A stretch of 64,000 bases of DNA from Pseudomonadota bacterium. Its GTDB lineage: Bacteria > Myxococcota_A > Polyangia > Polyangiales > Polyangiaceae. Below the pieces are notes generated by a model that worked only from the letters and a program-made list of their open reading frames with translations, had not been told where the DNA came from and ran no database searches. Position numbers and translations under genes: made by a program. The stretch is from the NCBI GenBank assembly GCA_023423895.1, contig JAFAER010000163.1, positions 1 to 64,000 on the forward strand. The letters run 5' to 3'. This document shows, one piece after another, positions 60,063-64,000 of this stretch (the first letter of the stretch is position 1; every line of letters begins with the position of its first letter).

Positions 60063-60907
60063 ACGCTCACCTCGGCCGCGATATGCGGGTGCGGGTCGTA
60101 ACCTTCGATGACGATGTCCTCGTAGCGGATCGCGAAGAGGTCGCGGCTCTCCGTCGTGATCCGGAGCTTCGGCAACGGCCGCGGCTCACGTCTGAGCTGA
60201 AGCTTCGCCTGCTCGAGGTGGTTCTTGTAGAGGTGCGCATCGCCGAACGTGTGAACGAACTCGCCCGGGCGGAGGTTCGTCGCGTGCGCGAGCATCATGG
60301 TGAGCAGCGCGTAGCTCGCGATGTTGAACGGGACGCCGAGGAAGACGTCCGCGCTACGCTGGTAGAGCTGGCAGCTCAGCTCGCCGTCCTGGACGTAGAG
60401 CTGGAAGAGCGTGTGGCACGGCGGCAGCGCGACCTGATCCGCTTCTTTCGGATTCCAGCCGGTCACGATATGGCGACGGCTGTTCGGGTTCTCGACGAGA
60501 TCGCGGAGGAGACGCTTGATCTGGTCGACACCGTCCTCCTCGTACGTCCCGTCGGGACGCCGCGTCGCGCCGTAGTTGCGCCACTGGTGACCGTAGACCG
60601 GCCCCAGGTCACCCTCGGCGCGGCCGAAACGCGCCGTCTGCTCTGCGGTCGCCCATTCGTTCCAGATGCGGACCCCGGCGTCCTGGAGCGGCTTCACGTG
60701 CGTCTCTCCGCGGAGGAACCAGAGCAGCTCGTGGATGATCGATTTGGTGTGCAGCTTCTTCGTCGTGAGAAGCGGGAAGCCCTCCCGGAGGTCGAAGCGC
60801 ATCTGGTGCCCGAAGATGCCGCGGGTGCCCGTGCCGGTGCGGTCCTCGCGGTCCTTGCCACGCTCGAGGATGAGCTGGAGGAGGTCCAGGTACTGCTGCA
60901 TGGCCAT
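60059..60907 (-). CDS. thyA: Thymidylate synthase
   Basis: 282 aa. Methylates dUMP to dTMP using methylene-tetrahydrofolate. Catalytic Cys164 is in ALPPCHTLFQLYV; other markers are DRTGTGTRGIFGHQMRFDLREGFPLLTTKK, ELLWFLRGET, GDLGPVYGHQWRNYG, QRSADVFLGVPFNIASYALLTMM and GDAHLYKNHLEQ. Followed with 4-bp overlap by folA. The start MAMQQYLDLLQLILERG is standard. Confidence 0.96.
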   Translation of the reverse strand: MAMQQYLDLLQLILERGKDREDRTGTGTRGIFGHQMRFDLREGFPLLTTKKLHTKSIIHELLWFLRGETHVKPLQDAGVRIWNEWATAEQTARFGRAEGDLGPVYGHQWRNYGATRRPDGTYEEDGVDQIKRLLRDLVENPNSRRHIVTGWNPKEADQVALPPCHTLFQLYVQDGELSCQLYQRSADVFLGVPFNIASYALLTMMLAHATNLRPGEFVHTFGDAHLYKNHLEQAKLQLRREPRPLPKLRITTESRDLFAIRYEDIVIEGYDPHPHIAAEVSV

Positions 60908-61074
60908 CCGCTAGCACGCGTGCGTTCGAGCCGGAAGGAGCCCGGCCGTCAGTCACCCTGGCGCGGCGACGTACCATGCGCGGGCGAAGAACCTGCGAGC
61001 TCGTGCTGCACGTTCGATCCGCCTCGGCCGCGTCGAGCGCGGACGGAGCGACCGAGGCGAGCGGCAACGGGTGT

Positions 61075-61265
61075 AGGCGCGTGGCTGACGGCGAGCGGCG
61101 GACGGCGGCGAGCGGCGGACGGCGAGTGGCTGACGGCGTGCGGCGGACGGCGGACGGCGGACGGCGAGTGGCTGACGGCGAGCGGCGGACGGCGGACGGC
61201 GAGCGGCCTCGCAGCGCGCCGCTACCGGCGGACGGCGAGCGGCCTCGCAGCGCGCCGCTACCGGC
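61075..61265. repeat. GC-rich simple tandem repeats upstream of thyA
   Basis: The 381-bp gap between thyA (60907) and the next gene (61290) is largely repeats: imperfect units of GGCGGACGGCGAGTGGCTGA at 61075-61200, then two near-identical 36-bp copies of a GGACGGCGAGCGGCCTCGCA block at 61192-61265. No reading frame is supported. Confidence 0.8.
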
Positions 61266-61289
61266 GAGCGCTCTGCGCTCCGCTTCGGG

Positions 61290-61994
61290 TCACGTGTTGA
61301 CGACTTCGAGCACGCCGAGGTTGACCAGCGCGTGCAGGCGATCGAACGCCTCCGGCCCGAGCCCGGTGAGCGCCGCGACGGTCGCAGCGTCGGAGATGCC
61401 GTCGACGTGGCCGAGCACGACGGACGACTTCACGTCGATGTGCTTCGCCTGACGTTCGAGCTCCGCGAACTTGAGCCGGAGGACGCTCGACGGACTCAGC
61501 GCTCGGCTGCTCGGGTGGAGCCGCTCGCGGCATTTGTCGGCAACGAGCTGTGCGAGCGCGTGCTCGGGCTGTTCGCGGAGAACACGTTCCGCGAGAACGA
61601 GCGCTGCGGGGAAGTCGCTCTCGAGATAACAGCCGTACATCTCGCGACCGATCGTCTCCACGGTCTCCACGCCGAGCGTATCGTCCGGCTCGTCACCATC
61701 CGGAGCAGGCGCGGTGGGCAGTCCGGTCGCCCGCGGTGAGTCGTTCGCCGGGACGAGCCACGCCGCTCGGGCGGCAAGCTCCGTCGCCGCCGCCATCGAG
61801 CGCGGCGTATCGCGCGGGCCCCCCGCGAGCGTGACGTGCTCCTCGACGATGCGCGCATAGGCGGCAGGATCGAACGGCGGCGCGATCGTCGTACGCTTGG
61901 ACTCCTGCTCGATCTCCTTCGCGAGCTCCTGCGGATCGAACGCAGGGATCAGCGTCCGCTTCTCTCGCGTCTTGTTCGTGCGCTTGCGCCTCAC
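61290..61994 (-). CDS. Protein with TPR-like segment, unknown function
   Basis: 234 aa from the GTG at 61994 (GAGGGGCGA upstream); longer starts would run into the tandem-repeat array and are rejected. Basic N-terminus (VRRKRTNKTREKR), a linker, a TPR-like helix pair (YGCYLESDFPAALVLAERVLREQPEHALAQLVADKCRERL), then a C-terminal helical domain (DVKSSVVLGHVDGISDAATVAALTGLGPEAFDRLHALVNLGVLEVV) that resembles the end of DUF4388-type myxobacterial signalling proteins. Family not assigned. Confidence 0.7.
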   Translation of the reverse strand: MRRKRTNKTREKRTLIPAFDPQELAKEIEQESKRTTIAPPFDPAAYARIVEEHVTLAGGPRDTPRSMAAATELAARAAWLVPANDSPRATGLPTAPAPDGDEPDDTLGVETVETIGREMYGCYLESDFPAALVLAERVLREQPEHALAQLVADKCRERLHPSSRALSPSSVLRLKFAELERQAKHIDVKSSVVLGHVDGISDAATVAALTGLGPEAFDRLHALVNLGVLEVVNT

Positions 61995-62220
61995 TCGCCC
62001 CTCGCGTGGTTCGGCGGCGGAGCCGAGCGTCGGCGCCCCCGCAAAATCAGCCCGGCGTCCGTAGCACAGAGGGCGGCGGCCATCGAGGGAAGCCGCCCCA
62101 TCTTTCGAGGTGTGCAACCGACGGAAAGACGCAATCCGGACCAGGATACAGCCAACCCATCGCGAGGCCCGACGGTCGGCGACCGCAGCGATCGAACGGA
62201 CGCCCAAGCCGGCCCGTGCA

Positions 62221-62840
62221 CCTGCGCCGGGACAAGTGGCGCAGCGTACAACTCGTGGCCTTGCACCTGCGCCGGGACAAGACGCGACGTGCGCAACTCG
62301 TGGTCCTTCACCTGCGCCGGGACAACTGGCGCAGTGCGCAACTCGTGGCCCTTCACCTGCGCCGGGACAACTGGCGCAGTGCGCAACTAGTGGCCCTTCA
62401 CCTGCGCCGGGACAACTGGCGCAGTGCGCAACTCGTGGCCGTGCACCTGCGCGGGACAACTGGCGCGGTGCCCAACTCGTGGCCGTGCACCCGCGCCGGG
62501 ACAAGGGGCGCAGCGCACAACTCGTGGCCGTGCACCCGCGCCGGGACAAGGCGCAGTGCGCAACTCGTGGCCGTGCACCTGCGCCGGGACAACTGGCGCG
62601 GTGCCCAACTCGTGGCCGTGCACCCGCGCCGGGACAAGGGGCGCAGCGCACAACTCGTGGCCGTGCACCTGCGCCGGGACAAGGCGCAGTGCGCAACTCG
62701 TGGCCGTGCACCTGCGCCGGGACAAGGCGCAGCGCGCAACTCGTGGCCATGCACCTGCGCCGGGACAAGGCGCAGTGCGCAACTCGTGGCCGTGCACCTG
62801 CGCCGGGACAAGTGGCGTAGGCGCGAGCGGTGGCGGTTCA
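62221..62840. repeat. Array of 14 tandem repeats (43-45 bp), each a potential hairpin
   Basis: Unit: CCTGCGCCGGGACAA, then GTGGCGCAG/CTGGCGCAG or GGCGCAG, then a 20-bp spacer with AACTCGTGGCCGTGCA. CTGCGCC and GGCGCAG pair in a 7-bp stem with a 9-nt loop (45-bp units) or 7-nt loop (43-bp units). The stem is perfect in units 1, 3, 4, 5, 11, 12, 13 and kept by G-U wobble in 9 and 14. Unit 2 is the clear exception. The array lies between two minus-strand genes and keeps no frame across units. Confidence 0.9.
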
Positions 62841-62860
62841 CCTGCGACGGGTCGGCTCGC

Positions 62861-64000
62861 TCAGCGAAGTGCCATCAGCGAGATGACCTGCCAGCCGCCC
62901 TTCTCGACCACGATCTCCTGCGTCCGTTGCCAGCCGCGGACGTCGAGAGCGACCCGATGGCGCCCTGCGGGCACTCGGACGCGCGCGACCGCGACACGAG
63001 CGGGCAGTGTCTCCCAGCTCCGAGTGTCGGGCGTGTCGAGTGCGCTCAGCGTGGCCTGCGCGGCGAGAGAGCCGAGGAGACCGACCACACTTTCCTTGCC
63101 GGCCGCCGCTTCGATCCCCTTACCGACGAGCAGGCGCGCGACCATGCGGGTGATCGCGCTCACGATGATCTTGCCTTCGACCTTCTTCCACTCTTCGCGG
63201 ACCTCGCGATCCACGTTCACCGCTTCCTCGAGCTGGATGGAGCGGCCGTCGAGGTTCACCGCCGGGACGGCGTAGTTGCCCTGCCCCGGCGCGAGCGTCG
63301 GGAAGTTGATCCAGGTGACGAGCCCCTGCGCGGCGAGCTTGTTCGCGCCCGCGACGTCGTTCGGGCTGAGCGCATCCGCGAAGAGCGTCAACGCGAGGCC
63401 GATGGGGATGCGCTCCGGGACCTTGTGCGGGACACGGCCGTAGCCGACGACGAAGAGGACCTCGCCCGAGTCGGGATCCGCCGCCTCAGCGTGTCCCTTC
63501 TCGAGCAACGCACGGAGCCGCGGGCTGCGATAGGACCCCTGACCAGCGAGCCGCGCGACCGGCTCCTCCAGGCTCGAATACCCGCCGAACGCGAGTGCTT
63601 CGTCGTAGTAGCGAAGCGCCTCGTCGGTCTCGCCACTCTTCTCGAAGGTGAAGCCCGCGAGGACGCTTCCGAGCCCGAGCACCGGGTTGTTCGGCTGGTT
63701 GAGCCTCTCACGGTAGTAGCGCTGCATGACCGACAGGCGCCGCGCCTCGATACGCGCGCCGTTCAGATCGCGCTGCTCGAGGTAGTTCAGCATGTCGAGC
63801 GTGTTGATCATGAGCTTCTCGTACGGGGGAGCCTGGTACTTCCCCGACGAGCCGCTGAAGACGTATTCGCCGATCGAGTCGCCCGCGTTGTGCGCGAGAT
63901 CGAGCATGTCGATCGCCTTGTCCGCGGCCTCGAAGTCCTGCTTCGAGAGGTCGAACTGCGCGAGCCCCTGCTGGATGCTGCCGCGATCGAGCACGAGCAA
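62861..64000 (-). CDS. COG3014-like protein, 5' end beyond window
   Basis: At least 379 residues; the frame is still open at base 64000. Helical, TPR-like N-terminal part (LNYLEQRDLNGARIEARRLSVMQRYYRERLN, LAGFTFEKSGETDEALRYYDEAL), then a conserved middle (EVLFVVGYGRVPHKVPERIPIGLAL, ALSPNDVAGANKLAAQGLVTWINFP) and a C-terminal beta domain with TRSWETLPARVAVARVRVPAGRHRV. These match uncharacterised COG3014-type envelope proteins. A signal peptide, if present, is outside the window. Confidence 0.75.
   Translation of the reverse strand: MLVLDRGSIQQGLAQFDLSKQDFEAADKAIDMLDLAHNAGDSIGEYVFSGSSGKYQAPPYEKLMINTLDMLNYLEQRDLNGARIEARRLSVMQRYYRERLNQPNNPVLGLGSVLAGFTFEKSGETDEALRYYDEALAFGGYSSLEEPVARLAGQGSYRSPRLRALLEKGHAEAADPDSGEVLFVVGYGRVPHKVPERIPIGLALTLFADALSPNDVAGANKLAAQGLVTWINFPTLAPGQGNYAVPAVNLDGRSIQLEEAVNVDREVREEWKKVEGKIIVSAITRMVARLLVGKGIEAAAGKESVVGLLGSLAAQATLSALDTPDTRSWETLPARVAVARVRVPAGRHRVALDVRGWQRTQEIVVEKGGWQVISLMALR

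Noticed and set aside
62221..62840. CRISPR array
   Set aside because: No unique spacers between repeats, variable unit length and no cas genes.
62110..62841. Long open frames through the repeat array on both strands (AxAPAPGQ or VPAQVHGHEL repeats)
   Set aside because: Units of 43 and 45 bp shift the frame, starts lack ribosome binding sites, and frames stay open only because the repeats lack stops.

Overview
This 64 kb window is high-GC, gene-dense bacterial DNA, most likely chromosome of a myxobacterium of the class Polyangia (phylum Myxococcota). The evidence is a MYXO-CTERM sorting tail with a MopE-type CNGxDDDCNG motif (488-2029), many lipoproteins with Asp/Ala/Gly-rich 'DAGxDA' linkers, a Ser/Thr kinase fused to a HEAT-like region and coupled to a HD/DUF4388/TPR giant, and DUF1592/DUF1552 pairs. 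The exact genus is not determined here. No rRNA or complete tRNA gene, CRISPR array, insertion sequence, integrase or attachment site was found.

The most remarkable part is a distributed iron-response region from about 2 to 18.3 kb, with a further promoter at 26 kb. Six short palindromes of the form TGAAAAYGAYTTTCA (a Fur-type 7-1-7 inverted repeat) lie 14-54 bp upstream of start codons. They precede (i) an RCC1-repeat lipoprotein plus a dihaem DUF1111 protein; (ii) an operon imelysin - DUF1111 - imelysin - HTTM; (iii) a second-type ribosomal protein S4 without zinc-binding cysteines, translationally coupled to an LCMT/TcmP-like methyltransferase; (iv) a TonB-dependent receptor followed by an MxcI/DUF4374-like lipoprotein; (v) DUF3325 - DUF3649 - PepSY membrane proteins; and (vi) a divergent pair: a 133-aa protein plus an MFS transporter on one side, and a 73-aa Cys-rich protein on the other, followed by a small membrane protein and a hemerythrin. 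Together they look like outer-membrane metal-chelate uptake, inner-membrane reduction or transport, periplasmic iron handling and a ribosomal adjustment to metal limitation. The regulator is not in the window.

18.4-27 kb: an orphan lipoprotein, a domesticated phage-lambda-type endolysin (GH104) with a HEAT-like membrane partner, a large exported protein, then the MFS/hemerythrin region. 27-40.5 kb (all minus strand): the signalling giant and its kinase, a P-type-ATPase homologue that has lost its catalytic aspartate, an ArgD-type aminotransferase, a HAD phosphatase and an RlmI-like rRNA methyltransferase.

40.8-50.9 kb: outer-membrane barrel, Lnt, a lipoprotein/DUF1552/DUF1592 operon, an AraC regulator, a Cys-rich lipoprotein, an HU-like protein and YbeY. 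51-64 kb: a coupled GT2 - C45-peptidase - LolA operon, a GNAT enzyme, OmpA and lipoprotein genes, a truncated phosphodiester glycosidase, a BtuF-like protein with no signal peptide, folA-thyA, and a COG3014-like gene cut by the window end. Between the last two minus-strand genes lies an array of 14 repeats of 43-45 bp; most of its variation keeps a hairpin intact.
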